A stretch of DNA of 64,000 nucleotides, from NCBI RefSeq assembly GCF_021018895.1, contig NC_079377.1:21605001-21669000 (forward strand), given 5' to 3'. A program made the translations under genes and the position numbers. The notes below the pieces were generated by a model. The model was not told where the DNA came from. It saw only the letters and a program-made list of their open reading frames with translations, and did not search any database. Within the stretch, counting starts at the first letter, position 1. Each line of letters opens with the position of its first letter. Source of the stretch: Seriola aureovittata (taxonomy: Eukaryota; Chordata; Actinopteri; Carangiformes; Carangidae). Positions 1-12,513 of this stretch are shown here, one piece after another.

Positions 1-220
1 CTCTATGAGCGGAGGACACCTGCGGATCCGCCTCCTGCAGCCAATGGGCGCGCGTCCCCGGGCTGACGGACGGCGCAGGCGGCCTATAGGCGCTCAGAGG
101 CAGCTAAGGGGAAGCCCACTCCCACTCAGTGCCCCCCTCCCCTCTCCTCCTCCGCCTCCTCCTCCGCCTCCTCCTCTCGGTCCCGGTCCCGAGACCAGAC
201 GAACCACTGAGAGGTCCTGA
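1..220. promoter_or_regulatory. GC-rich patch with CCAAT box and GGAGGC repeats
   Basis: Contains CCAAT at 41-45, several CpGs, and a tract that reads GGAGGC/GGAGGA repeats on the minus strand (about 140-176). On the minus strand a splice-acceptor-like tract, ccgtcttttcag, lies just upstream of it (about 220-231). It could be a 5' noncoding exon or promoter of the next gene; it is cut by the window edge. Confidence 0.25.
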
Positions 221-387
221 AAAGACGGAAATGTCTCACAGGCCTGCAGGAGAAAGCGCTTCAGGGGGAGCAGGGCTGTGATCCGCTGTGCGCCAAAGTG
301 CGTAAAAGAAGAAATTAAATTTAAAGCACAGTCACTTTTCATAGGAAGAGTTTCGTATTTTATGATTTGCATGCAGCTCACAGGAGA

Positions 388-411
388 GGGGGGGGGGGGG
401 GGGGGGGGGGG
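388..411 (+). repeat. poly-G tract (24 G)
   Basis: Uninterrupted run of 24 G. Prone to sequencing length error and to G-quadruplex formation. Confidence 0.9.
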
Positions 412-818
412 CTGCAGCGACCACAGGAGAACTAAAAAAAACTAAATCTCCTCCTAAAACTTATTTCCTGCAAAAAATCCACCAATTCATTTGCTTCTTT
501 GAATTGCACGGTGCCATGAGTGACGTTTATTTGCTCATAAATATCCAAAATCGGTGCTTCTGTTAAATAAAAATTATTCTGAATGTTCCAAAATACAGAA
601 AATGTGCAAAATGAAGAAATGTGTTGTTTGAGGTTTAAAATCTGCTTTAAATGTGTTTTAGTGTGAGAAAGCTGCACGTTTCTTCACGCGCTCTTTATTT
701 TCACTCTGACTGTTATTTGCTGTTAGTTTCCCTTCAAAAACGTGAACGTGAGAAATAAATAAAAAAGGATGCAAAGAAGTTAAATTTATCCGTTTTGATT
801 TTTATTGTGATACACCCC

Positions 819-821
<3 letters not shown>

Positions 822-862
<41 letters not shown>
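822..862 (+). repeat. TC/CA microsatellite
   Basis: Fifteen TC units followed by a short CA run. Confidence 0.9.
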
Positions 863-1247
863 AACCAGTCTCATGAATATTAATGAGGTCTAATCCCCAT
901 TTAGAATTACATTTGAGGATGGTTGACGTAAAGTTTAATAGGGATAGACCTCCAACTCACTGCGGAGGAAAAAGAAGAAGAAGAAGCCACAGAAGAAGAA
1001 AGATCGGCACCAGAAGCTGCGGTCACCGAATCAAAACCTGCAACTTTCTCTTCATGTTATTTTTTTCTTTTTTTTTTAAAATGTGTTTTAAACCAATCAC
1101 ACAGAAAAACAAACAGCTTTTTTTTTTTTTTTTTTTCTTTTCTTTCTGCGGCCTGTGCGTCACTGAGGGTCGTGGAGATGCAGCGTAGCTCGAAAAAAAC
1201 ACCAACTTCTATAAATGAGGCCTGAGCTGAAAGCGAGCTAATGTTCA

Positions 1248-1248
1248 C

Positions 1249-1327
<79 letters not shown>

Positions 1328-1379
1328 CAGAGAGAGAGACTGTAGGGATGGAAATTATATGTGTGTGTGTGTGTGTGTG
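1248..1379 (+). repeat. GA-rich and TG microsatellites
   Basis: Interrupted GA repeat to about 1340, unique linker, then TG repeat 1361-1379. Confidence 0.85.
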
Positions 1380-1875
1380 AGGAGGAGGGGTATCAAAGTG
1401 GAGGCAGATGGGACTTAAAAGTCATCGAGGAGAGAGCACTTTGACAGAGAAACTTAGACATCAATAGTAATGCAGGAGGTTGTGAGTGGAGGCCTGTAGT
1501 GATGCTGCTTATTACAGACAGGGACACTGAGGAGGAGGATAAGGGCACCTGAACGCAACAAAACGAACGTAAACGCACCTTTGTATTCACAGGAATAAAG
1601 TGGATTGTGTCCGTGTTTTTACGCACAAAAAAAAACAAAAAACAACTGACTGCGGTCAGATGTGTGAATGAAGTGATGGAAGAAGAAGAGAAGCGTCTTT
1701 TCTGACTGTTTTTTTTGTTGTTGTTAATTGATGTGGGTTTGTGTTTCCTGGCTGCTGACTGGAGGTCAAACACTTTAACGCACCTTTTTATTTCCACCAC
1801 ATCAGAAGTCTGTGCAGTCAGAGGGCCCGTGGAGGGTCTGGCCGAAATACCATCACCCCTCCTCTCCTCTTCTCT

Positions 1876-1957
1876 GCACACACATGCACATGCACACAGG
1901 CGCGCGCGCACAGACACACACACACACGCACACAGACACACACACACACGCACACAG
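1876..1957 (+). repeat. imperfect CA/CG repeat
   Basis: CA units interrupted by CG and GA units. Confidence 0.85.
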
Positions 1958-2149
1958 AGGCTCCGTTAAATTATGCAAAAAGGCCATTCAACAAATATGG
2001 TCCTCACAACACAAAAGACTCGGGTTATTCTGACATTTCCCCTACATTTCCTGTTTTTTTCGCTCCTCTCTCGATGTGAGTAAGACCCCGAGATAAACCC
2101 CTGAACAAGTATCAAGTTATCAAGTTGCACCAACCTTTTGTAATAAGAG

Positions 2150-2645
2150 TATTTTGTCTAATCCCAAATTGCAGTTGAATTTTCTTAATGCTGAGCTGGT
2201 AAAGCCTGGGATTAGGCGGCGAGGAGAGGAGGGGGAAAAGTTTTGTCCCTTCAGCCGGCAGGATTGGAAGCGGGGATCTGCGGGGATGTTGTCGGTGCTT
2301 ATTAAAACGATGATGCATAAAACACAGTGTTGTAGGAGCCCCGGCGCTGCACGCGGAGACCCGGGCTCCCTCAGGTGCAGTTTTTTGGACGGCGGCGGGG
2401 GAAAGGAAGTAATGCAGAGGCCGAGCGGCGCTCAGCACCTGTGAGGTGAGGCCAGGAGACATCAAAGCTCAGGAGATAATCCATTCAGCTGCAGGATCCT
2501 CAGCTGCACAGCAGCGCAGAGCCACCGCCGCTTTTTACGCACCGCGTCGCTCTTATTCACTGAAAAACAGGAAAGTGACTCCAAATGTTTTTCACTCCGT
2601 CTGCTTCAACTGCAGCTTTAAAGAAAGCCGGTGATCCTGCAGAGG
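2150..2645. promoter_or_regulatory. GC-rich promoter-like patch with K50 homeodomain sites
   Basis: CpG-containing sequence in AT-rich surroundings. It holds TAATCCC (2159-2165) and GGGATTAG (2208-2215), two oppositely oriented copies of the TAATCC core bound by bicoid/Otx-type (Lys50) homeodomains, about 45 bp apart. On the plus strand CAGAG|GTAAGA at 2644/2645 is a strong splice-donor match, which may mark a divergent transcript. Promoter status is inferred. Confidence 0.35.
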
Positions 2646-2976
2646 TAAGACGGGCTGTTTATTCTCTTAACTCTGAAACACACGCAGAAAACACGTTGAA
2701 ATATTAATTTAATCACTGGAAATGTTTTATTTCATCAGAGGCCTTCAAGTATTTTTAGCCGATTTAAGAGGAGAGGAAGAACTTTAGTGAATTTAAAACT
2801 GATTCGGACGAACAAACAAAACTTCTGTTAAATTGATGAAGTGAAGTTTGAGTTCTGTCCGGATCAAACCAGGCAGCTAATCAAACAAATTTCACTATTT
2901 ATAGAAGAAATTTAATCCATCTCCACCTCATCTACAAGTGACAGGTGCTGTGAACAATTTTTAAGGTTTTTCCCTT

Positions 2977-3056
2977 ACACACACACACACACACACACAC
3001 ACACTGACACACACAGACACACACAGACACACACAGACACACACACACACACACTC
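2977..3056 (+). repeat. CA microsatellite with ACAG interruptions
   Basis: Pure CA run, then ACACACAG-type higher-order units. Confidence 0.9.
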
Positions 3057-4235
3057 ATACAGCCACATGCAGCCCTCTGACGACACCGAGCAAAACGTCC
3101 TTCACCGGTTTGGCTCTTCGCTTTATTCTGCAGGTTACAGTCACCCGTGATAAACGCGGTGTAATACAAACTAAAACAAAGCGCCTCGGGGGACGTAAAG
3201 TGCGTAACGTGCACGTACAGTCGGTCCCAAGCAGAGAAGAAACGAATCAGCAAATTAATTTTAACGTATTAGAAAGGCCGGGGAGGACGTCTGCTGTCAC
3301 AACCTATTTCCCTGCTTTAATCGGGGACGGGAGGCTGCCTGCAGGGACGGAGCGGAGGGTTCAACCACAGACACTCATTTTTATTTCATTGTTAATTTTA
3401 GTCTCAACATCAGGCTGCGCGTCAGAAAACTGGAGGAAGTTTTTTTTGTTTTTTGTTTTTTTTAAAAAAGGAGGAAATTTAAAATGGCGATTTTTTTTTT
3501 CTTCATCTGAAATTTTTTTAAATCGATAGTTTTTTCTGACCTTCCAGTTGTAATTTCCCCTCTCCTTCCCCATCCTCTCCATCCGCGGCTGCGGGTGACC
3601 GAGCCTCTCCAGCCCTGCACCCCGTCTCCAGCGCGCACAGAAGCGGCCCAGAGAAAAAAAAAAAAAAAAAACATCTGCTCGGTACAAAGTGATTTCTCTA
3701 ATCTTCCTCTGAGGAACCTGCTCAGCTCCGACCTCAAACAAAAAACCCGAACGCCAATTTTAATTTATAAACACGCACAAGTCGCAGGGGAACTGAACAG
3801 AGCGCCGAATAATAAGCTTTGCTAAACGCAGCGCTCGCTGGTGAATGCAGTGATAGGGGCCACTTATGTGCAGCGCTGCAGCCAAAGGCGTGCATGCATT
3901 TCAATAACTTTTTGTTATGTGAAAAGAAAGAAAGGAGAAAAAAAAAAAATCAGGAATGTGTCTGGATCATGTGGGATTGGAGGTAAAATGGAGAAATTGA
4001 TAGAAAAAAGAATGAAAGCGTTGAGATTACAAGTTTTAGAAGTGTGTGTGTGCAATTATAAAAAAAAAAAAAAAAAATATGAAAACAGACTTCAAAGCCG
4101 CAGATTCCATCAAAACTCAACGTTAAAATATGACAACAATTATAAAACGGTGTCCAGACGCGAGGAGATAAATATCTGCAGCTTTAAAATGCGTGTTTTA
4201 ATCCAGAGCCTTTAAAAAGACGCCACACGCTGCCT

Positions 4236-5363
4236 TGTGGAGTATGAAATCATAGGGACTTTATTATTGAAGACTTGGGTTATGACACTGGAATAAATAA
4301 ACAGGTAAATGTTCACACGTAAAGGACAACTGCACCAGATGTGGAGCTCTAAGAGATGCACGTGGAAGCATATTTCTCCTCTTCAGAATACAATAAATAC
4401 AAACCAAAAGTTGTTGAGCAAAATGCACATGAACTGTGATGGTAGATTCAGTTACAAGCAGCTTATAGGACAAACGGCAATAAATAATATATATAGTTTT
4501 TTGTTTTGACTGCATGAATCCTGACAAATAAAGAGGATTTTGTTGCTATTGGTCAGAGCAGTGATGAAAATATACAACATGAGTTTTTTTTGTTTGTTTG
4601 TTTGTGTTTTTTTGTTTTTTTTAAACATGATCTTTTGGTAAACTGCTTTCAAGCCAAGACAATAAAAAAAAAAGCAATAGGAAAGTTTAGATTTATGAAC
4701 GGTAAGGTGTTCCCCTGTTAAGATATTTTACAAGTAAAAACTTTTAAGAGAAATAATTAAAAGAGACACCGTCAAGTAATGAAGTAGCTTGAAAAAAAAA
4801 ACAAAAAACTGATGGTACAACCAATCTTTTTTTTCCTTTTAAAAGTCCAACTGAAACGTCAGCCGCCTCATCATCCTCATCATCTTCTCAACATGATGAA
4901 GAAAAAAAAAAAATAGATAAAGAGAAATCCCCCCATTAAATCCTGTTGTGCTGTACCTCAAACCCACTGCTCTCCACATTCACACAGAGAGGGCTGTGCT
5001 GCTGCGTTATTACATACAAATATCACAGCCTTTCCACTGCCTTTGTCTCACACATATTTATATTACATACAAGTACCGATCTGTGTAAAGCAAAGGAGAA
5101 TTAAAAATAAAAAATACTGTAAATATGTGGGACAGTTGGAGTCAGTATAAAGTTGGTGCAAAGGCATCGCAGGCCTCTAAATTCAGCCGAGTCTCTGAGG
5201 TTAATTTGACCGAAACAACAACCAGATAAAGATTCAAATAACTGATAGAAATGTTTAAAAGCCACTATCAAATAATAATAATAATAATAATAATATCAAT
5301 AATAATAATGATACATTTCTTTTATCGGCTACATTTGTTGGTTGTGTTTTTCTCAAGTGACAA
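4236..5363 (-). other. ehbp1: ehbp1 3' untranslated region (predicted)
   Basis: AT-rich sequence directly after the TGA stop. It contains an ATT triplet repeat (5270-5309), several short A/T homopolymers, and no splice sites or coding frame that I could support. The end is set about 25 bases beyond the only minus-strand AATAAA I found (4260-4265), where a T/G-rich stretch follows. A transcript end read would confirm it; earlier non-canonical poly(A) signals could shorten it. Confidence 0.6.
4260..4265 (-). terminator. poly(A) signal AATAAA for ehbp1
   Basis: TTTATT on the plus strand reads AATAAA on the minus strand, 1.1 kb after the ehbp1 stop. It is followed by a GT/T-rich stretch within about 40 bases. 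It is the only canonical hexamer in that orientation that I found between the stop codon and this point. Confidence 0.6.
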
Positions 5364-5454
5364 TCATTGAAGGACACACTTCTCCTCTTTCTTGGCCATC
5401 TTGCCTTTGTTCTGCTCCAGCGTCCTCTCCAGGTGCTCGTCCTCCTCCTCGGCC
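5364..5454 (-). CDS. ehbp1: ehbp1 last coding exon E10 with C-terminal CVLQ
   Basis: 91 coding bp. The acceptor is ccctccgcag|G. It encodes AEEEDEHLERTLEQNKGKMA and KKEEKCVLQ, then TGA (complement of 5364-5366). The protein ends in a CaaX box (C-V-L-Q). A terminal Gln normally favours farnesyltransferase over geranylgeranyltransferase, so lipid anchoring to endosomal or tubular membranes is expected, as known for EHBP1. The basic stretch KGKMAKKEEK just before it would help membrane contact. The intron before it is only 423 bp. Confidence 0.97.
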
Positions 5455-5877
5455 CTGCGGAGGGCAAAGGTCAAAAGGTCAGATGTGTCAGGGAGGGAGC
5501 GGGGAGGAGGCGGGGGTGGGAGCGTGCACACACAGGTAACACAGTTGGCGCCACGGCAACCGTCGCCTTGCCACCTGTGGCGTGGACTAGCGCCAGGGGC
5601 CGAGCTCCGACCTTTCGCCTGCCTGGCACCCTGTTGGTGGACGGCGGCGCCAATCTGGACGGGCTCCCGCCCGTGCAGGTGTGCCACCGCCGCCGCCATG
5701 CAGCATGAGTGCAGGCTGGCTGGAATGCAACATGTCCTGCAACGTGTTTTCACTATGTCTGCGGTTTGTGGGACGTCTGGACATTTAAAGACGGGCAGCA
5801 GACGCTCAGAACTCGCTGCAGGGTGTTAAGTGCTTTTGATTGTGTGTTGCTGTGTGTCTTGATTGTGTGTAACTTAC
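5455..5877 (-). other. ehbp1 last intron (423 bp)
   Basis: GC-richer than other introns. It holds a perfect direct repeat AGGTCA-aa-AGGTCA (5468-5481) close to the acceptor, and a GGAGGCGGGGG-type stretch. GT/AG borders: gtaagt and ccgcag. No extra exon seen. Confidence 0.85.
5468..5481 (+). promoter_or_regulatory. DR2 nuclear-receptor-type site AGGTCA-aa-AGGTCA
   Basis: Two perfect AGGTCA half-sites separated by two bases. DR2 elements of this form are bound by RAR/RXR heterodimers. The site overlaps the region between branch point and acceptor of the last ehbp1 intron, so it may be accidental. Confidence 0.35.
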
Positions 5878-5992
5878 TGTTTCTCCTGGGCGTCCAGGTC
5901 CCTGACCAGCGCGTCTCGTTTGTTGACCAGTATGACCAGCTCATCCAGCAGCAGCTGCTCTCGTCTCTTCTGGGCCTCGGTCTTCTGCCAGT
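5878..5992 (-). CDS. ehbp1: ehbp1 exon E9: bMERB domain, third helix
   Basis: 115 bp. The acceptor is gtcgttgcag|AC and the donor is AAACA|gtaagt. It encodes WQKTEAQKRREQLLLDELVI and LVNKRDALVRDLDAQEK with split Asp and Gln codons. LVNKRDALVRDLDAQEKQAE is the last strongly conserved bMERB helix and carries a second copy of the LVNK(R/K)xAL pattern seen in exon E7. Known bMERB structures bind Rab through two related helical halves, so this internal repeat fits the bivalent model. The match to human EHBP1 is nearly exact. Confidence 0.97.
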
Positions 5993-7018
5993 CTGCAACG
6001 ACAAGAGGAACAAACTCCGTCAGAGCTGGACGCACGGACGACGACCTCTTTATTCTAAAAGACATTTTGTCCCATGGATGAAAAGTTATTGTTCTAACCT
6101 CCCAGGACCTGGTGAACACGACTGACCAACTACCTCACAACTTTAACATTACAAGACAACATTTCTACAAAAGGCTGAATTACCTCAGATCCTCCTGGAA
6201 TAGAACGGTTCCTCATGATCACCTCTAATGAAGATGCTTTTAAAAAAAAGACTTTCCAGACGAACTGGACATGGCTTCACTTTAACAGCGCTCTTTATCA
6301 GGAACCATCAGATCCCACTGAGGACTGCAGAGCTTCCACATGACGGACGCGCTCTCTGGTCGAGGCTGCAGATCGCTCAGTGGACGGACGCGTTTGGTAA
6401 AAGTTCATCTTGTTATTAATCTGCTGGACGGTGCAGAGATGGAGACCAGACCAGTGTGTGAATGTGACGTGTAAACACACTCCGTCAGGTTGTGTGTGCG
6501 CACAGTGATGATGTGTTGACCCGAGCAAACACACTTGAAGGATATTGTCATGTTAATGTGCGGCCTCATGACGCACAGATACATGAGAGGAATCTCATTC
6601 CCACAGGAACACGCAGCTCATCAGGACCTCACTCATAGTTTCAAAAACACAATGATTGTGCTGCTTGTTTAAAAAGGACTTTAAAGTTTTATACTAACAC
6701 ACTGTGTCTTTATGTGTTCAATGTTTCCTGGTCATGTGATTTCCTAAAAAAGATGATGACAATTGTCATCATGCTCATTAAAAGTGACAGGCCTGTTGTA
6801 TAAAGCATTTCTTTTCTTCCATTTTCGAGGTTAATTTGGGTAAAATGATGCTGGATGAAGACAGAGTGATTATGTTCCTGTTTCCTGAATTTAAAGGTAA
6901 AAAAATATTCCAGTTGAATCGTCATGATCCAAAATCTTTCACAGATTCATTCAAATGAATAGAAACATCTCGACGTCACGTCAGAGACAAACACAGAGCA
7001 GCAGTTTGTTCCTCAGCT

Positions 7019-7055
7019 AAATAAATAAACAAACAAACAAACAAACAAACAAACA
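7019..7055 (+). repeat. AAAC/AAAT tetranucleotide repeat
   Basis: Two AAAT units followed by about seven AAAC units. Confidence 0.85.
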
Positions 7056-8958
7056 GGTGAGCCCCCGACTCTCCTCCATCAGTTCTCCAGGGTCTTTGCA
7101 GGAAGGGGCCCCACAGGGCCCCACAGGGTCCAGGTGGGACCCCGATCCAAATCCCCTCAGCTTCTCCCTGGAGAGGGGGGCAGCCCACAGGAGAGCACTC
7201 ACTCCCCCTGAGGCTCAAATATCCGCCTGGCGCCCTCGGCTCCACATTCACCCAGCACCAGCAGCTCTCCTCCCTCCCTCACCCACAAACACTCAACTAC
7301 TGTTAAACAATAAAATCATGACAACTTAAATTTCCTCTTTGTAAAATTTAAACCACCATGCAACATGTTCTTATCACGTAAAAACAAGTCAGCTTGTGCA
7401 ATTAAACTGCATTCAACTTTGTTGCTGCTGCAGCGGCGCAACAAAATGCAGGTTGGCATCTTCTTAAAGCAAACTGATCTGTGCACTGCAACATGTTCAG
7501 AAACAGTTCCACTGTGGATTTACACCACTGTCCCACAGCTACACGAAGGCAGGAAATCTGCAGCTCCTCCTCTCGGTGTGAGAACGTGTCCCCTCGAAAC
7601 ACTCCATCCTTTCATATTCAAAAAAACAAAAAAAAACCTCTTCCATCCCAGAGAGGATTCAAACACAGCCGAGCCGTGTGCAACTTCACCCCTCTATCAA
7701 TATTTAACCGTCTATTGATTCCAGAAGAAAAGGAATGTTGTAAAATGTCAGTCCCAAAATAAGTGTGGCTTTATTAAAAATAAATATTCCCCCCCCTCCT
7801 CATTGAGTCAAATTGCGGCAGTCAGGCTGTGTGAGTGTGTGTGTGTCACGCTGGGCCCAGTGTGTTTGTCCTGAAAGGTCTGCGCTCTCTTCATTGGCCC
7901 CGCTCGTCCCTTTGAAGTCGACCACAGAGCGAAATGAACACAGTCCCAATATTTGGCTCTCTACGTTCCTCTCTTCCTTTTCTTTCTCCCCCTCCCTTGT
8001 TCTTTTTCTCCCTCAGGGAAGCAAATTTACTCTGCTCTGCCTTTGTAGAGGAGTCGAGAAATACTTCAAAACTGCCAAATATGTTCAAACCTGCATCTGG
8101 AGAGTTTTTGTTTTGGTTTTTTTTTTAGAGAGAGAGAGAGAGAGAGAGAGACACTGAGAATCAAGACACTCTGTGCAAAGTGTAGAAAACGAAAGGCAGT
8201 TGAGTCATCATGTGAGTCATCATCTTTGGATAATTGTGAGACAGGAATGTGTCTCTATATCCGCCATAACTCCACTCTCCCACAATCCTCTCTCAACAAG
8301 GCCGGCCCACGAGAGGAGGGTTCAGGAGGATGGTGGAGAAAAAAAAAAAAAAAAATTCCCACAAAAACACAGAGGTATGTTTAAAAAAAAACTGTCCTCC
8401 TCCTCCTCCTCCTCCAGTGCACATCTCAGCCAAAAAGCCAAAGTCCTAGTCGACTCAGGGAGGGGAGGGGAGGGGAGGGGGGGGTCGGCGGTTGGGGGTT
8501 ATGTGGGCAAGCACACTGCTGTCAATCACATGTCGCAGAGTCCCGCCTCCCTCATTAGGAAGGTAAACAATAAAGAGAGCCGATGAGAGACGTGACCAGG
8601 CAACACCAGAGCAGGGCAGGCTGGGTAACTAGACACCCAAGAACAAACAAAACACCCTGAAGCCACTCAGACCCCCCCCCTCCTCCACATAAGCCCCGCC
8701 TCCCCCATAAGAGAGAGGGGGGGGGGCACAGAGACAGAGAAGTGTGTACAACTCACATGGTGGGTGCGTATTCAGATAAGCCTCGCCGTGCACGCCGATG
8801 GTAACCATGTGAGTCTGCACAAGGCACACAAGAATGCGCTGGTTCAAATCCCCATGAACCCCTCCCTGCCCGCTCTCTCCGACACTAAATTTATTCAAGA
8901 GAGCAAACTGGTCCAAAGCCTCGTTCTCTCAAAGCGAGGAGAGACAGTCCGACATGCA

Positions 8959-8990
<32 letters not shown>

Positions 8991-11900
8991 GTTTCCTGTC
9001 TCACATCATGCAGCGATGTGACATCAAAGGATTCGATCCACAGCTTTATAAGTTGAGAGACAACGTTTTCAGAGACCGAGGACCACAAACACAGATCTAT
9101 AGAGCTATTCCCCTCTTCCCCTCTGCTCTCTTTACCTCTTGTTCTTGTGTAAAAGGCCTCTAAAAGCTGGTTTTGGCCGAGGTCCAAGTGGAGTCAAGAG
9201 ACAAAAAGTGTCACCAGAGGAGGAGAAAGTCGACAGGACGGGAAAAGGGCTGATAAATACGGAAAAATGTCTGCAGATTAATTTTTCAGTCTCATGCAAA
9301 TGTCCATAAACGAAATATAAAAGTTTGGTTGTTGTAGATGCAGATTAAAGACTAAATTGTTAAGAAACATCTCAGCACTTCAGAAAACATCAAATTATTA
9401 CTAAACAACCCACAAACTGACCAAAGGATCATTCCACTCATGTTTCAACAGCTAAAATTTAAAGGATAAATCTGGTGATTTTTCTTATCGTCATCCCATG
9501 AAAAATCCCAAAACCAAAAACTGATCCTACTAACAAAGTGTTGTCTGTGTAGCTGAAGCCTTGTATACGTCACAGAGCTCATCTCGGTCTGGAAACTACT
9601 AAAAACACATCAGCGAGCCACACTGCAGCAGCGGGTGACATGTGTCTTCATCACAATGAACACGGCCACTTCTGTATCAATCCCACATGCACCATCCTGC
9701 TGCCGGAGACTCTCCCGAGAGCACCAAAGCGTATTAATCCGTGGCTGAAAATAGTTCCCCACAAATGCATCATTTACACCTCTGAGCAAGTTTTTAGTTA
9801 ATTAACAATACCTGACTTTAAAGATCTCTGTCTTCAGTAGGAACTGATCTGAGTGCCATCGACAAGCTGTGAAAAACACAGAGATGGACTCATGCATCGT
9901 TTCTGTATTTACATGGGATTTGTTGACAGTAAGAGTCTCAACAGTCTTATCCAGTACTTCAGTGACACTTCAGCTCAGTATCTTGTTGTCCAGCCTCCTG
10001 ACTCCACAGCCTGAATCCCATGAAAACCTTTAAGAGACTCCACAGCTCCTAAAAACTGAAACAAGTCAGTGTCAGAGAGCAGGAAACCCAGTTCTAACTT
10101 TTCAAAACAAGAGCAGAGCGGACGACAGTCAATGATCCACAAACTTTAGCATGAATGTAAACAAAACGCACAGTTTCAGCATCTGTTCTGCCATATGTTA
10201 CAATAACCAGCATGTAATATCATGTTAGCTACACTACAGGAGGCACTTGTTTCCTGGAAAACACATAAAGTTACAACTGCTGGAGAAGATGTGAGGAGAA
10301 TAATTTGTGCATTTAAACCAATTAAGGACTTTATCTTAATTTTTTTTGTGTAACCTGAGTTGAGAACAGCCTAAAAGCCAACGCAAACACCCTGACCACA
10401 AATAAATAAAGTAAGACACTGATTACCTAAATTCCCCCAAAGTAAAGTCCGACAACTCCTGGAACAAAGTTACTTGCTATCAGCGGTTCCAGTCAACTAG
10501 CAATCCTGAAAGAGTTGGCAACATCATCAAAAGTCGCCCATGTGATAGGATTCCACAGTGCACCTAATCAATCAGGGTCTGTAGCGCGCCGCCCCGATGT
10601 GTTACAAAGCCCAAATAGATTTACAAATGGGAAGTGTGTGTGTGTGTGTGTATGTGTGTGTGTCAGGAGTGTGGAGAGGGATAAGCTCCTGCATAGGATT
10701 ACATATTGATTTTAAACATATAAAAAAGCTTATCATATCAAACCGTAACAGGAAAAACTCTGGGACCCGGCTATGCATAAATCCCTTTTAGATGGCGAGA
10801 GGGCGTCCACTTTAAAACATGCACGCACGCACACACACATGCGCGCGCACACACACACAGAGGCCCTTGAAAGCAGCCAAGACACAGTTTTGTGTGTGTG
10901 CATACATAGGTGTGAATCGGTAAGCAGATAAAGAGGGCATAGTGGATCAATTTTGTGGCAGGGAGATGAGAGTGTGGCATACAGATGGCATTTTCCTGCC
11001 TGGCATCACACCAAGAAGGTACAAGGAGGTGGTTATCACTGAGCACGCTCATAAACAACATCAACACTGGCCCGACAGCCTCCACCTGTCCCCAACCGTT
11101 TCATTCTGCAACAGTTGCACATTTAATCAGACTCTGGAAACCGGTTTAAGCATCGGCATGTTGGAGAAACAGCAGCACACCTCACTGTGGATCACTGGAT
11201 CATGATACGAGCTTAGTGACACTTTCACAATGCAAATCCTGTCTAACCAATATTCCTAAACCCAAAATCATTAACAATATCCTGAAATTATTAAAATAAT
11301 AATAATAAAAAAGGAACAGCAGCAAGAAAGCATCTTAATTTGGAAAGTAACTAATATCTAAACAGTCAAATTATTGCAGTGGAGTAAAAAGTGCAATAAT
11401 TTCTTCTGAAATGTCAAAGTTGTACTTAACTACGGTGGTTGAGAAAATGTACCTGGTTACATTTCACCACTGCTGCTACGTGTATGAAATACATTTTATT
11501 CCTTCACCAAAAATCATGAAATCAAGAAAAGTTTAGGAATATTTGTCCTTCAGCTTCAAAGTTGATTTCAGATGGATCCTCTCCTCCTGACTCCTCTTTT
11601 CCACCTCAAAGCTCCCTGTCTTTCTTCCTCTCCTCCTCTCCCTCCTGACTGTCCTGCAGCTCCAGTCAGCAGCACAAATGTAGAATAAAACGTCATGAGT
11701 CATTCTTTTCTCTCTCTCTCTCTCTCTCTCTGTGTTCTGGTCCGCGGCGTCAACAGAGACTGAGCCGAGCGGCTTCACTTAATATCTCCTGCCTTTAACT
11801 CTCATCACAACCCACAATGTTTACATTATATATACATTATACAGTTCTAATGGTTTATTCCTGCATCTGTTTTTACAATATTCTCCTCGTCTGCCGACAC

Positions 11901-12452
11901 TTGACGGGAAATATTCTAATAACTGTTGACTGTTACTAACAGCTGGAAACAGCTGCAGCACACTCTGACCTGGACAGAGTGTGTGTGAGTCTGTACATTA
12001 TGAAGACTGTGGTTCAATATGTGACCATGTGGCCTGACTGAGAGGAAGAGATAGAGGGAGAGTGGTGTGTGTGTGTGTGTGTGTGTGTGTATCATTGCAG
12101 GTATATATTTTTCTCAGCAGGGAGTGAATGTGTGTGTGTGTGTGTGTGTGTGACTGGGCAGGTGTATCTCAGCGATGTGTGTTTTTTCTCTCTGCTCTGA
12201 CTCACACAGTGCATCTCTCTCTCTCTCTCTCTGTGTCATCGACTGGCCAACCAAATCAGCAATTACTCGCACGCCCGACCATCGCTCAATGGACCTGCCC
12301 AAGCACCAAATAAGAGCTGGGGAGATGGGCGCCAAACACACACACATTTACACACAGAGAAAGAGACAGACACTCAGGTGGACACACAAACACACCTGTG
12401 AGATGTAAACACACAGATGCAGACAAACAGAGACCAACAGATCGTCTCTCTT

Positions 12453-12454
<2 letters not shown>

Positions 12455-12510
<56 letters not shown>
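12455..12510 (+). repeat. CA microsatellite
   Basis: 28 uninterrupted CA units. Confidence 0.95.

Positions 12511-12513
<3 letters not shown>

Larger units (their letters stand above)
1..4235. other. intergenic region, probably upstream of otx1
   Basis: No supportable coding exon. It holds GC-rich patches (1-220, 2210-2560, 3550-3850), long homopolymers (24 G at 388-411), TC, GA, CA and TG repeats, and scattered TAATCC sites. In human the gene directly downstream of EHBP1, in the same orientation, is OTX1; if synteny holds, otx1 would start left of or near position 1 on the minus strand. The conserved first coding exon of Otx genes (starting MMSYLKQPPY) was looked for and is not here. Minus-strand 5' noncoding exons are possible but unproven. 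Confidence 0.5.

Noticed and set aside
94..381. Minus-strand frame with poly-Gly near the window start, considered as otx1 coding exon
   Set aside because: Lacks the Otx N-terminal motif and homeodomain; the Gly run comes from a GGAGGC repeat.
1393..1953. 186-codon minus-strand open frame
   Set aside because: Starts in a TG/CA-type repeat and shows no domain or exon borders; low-complexity artefact.
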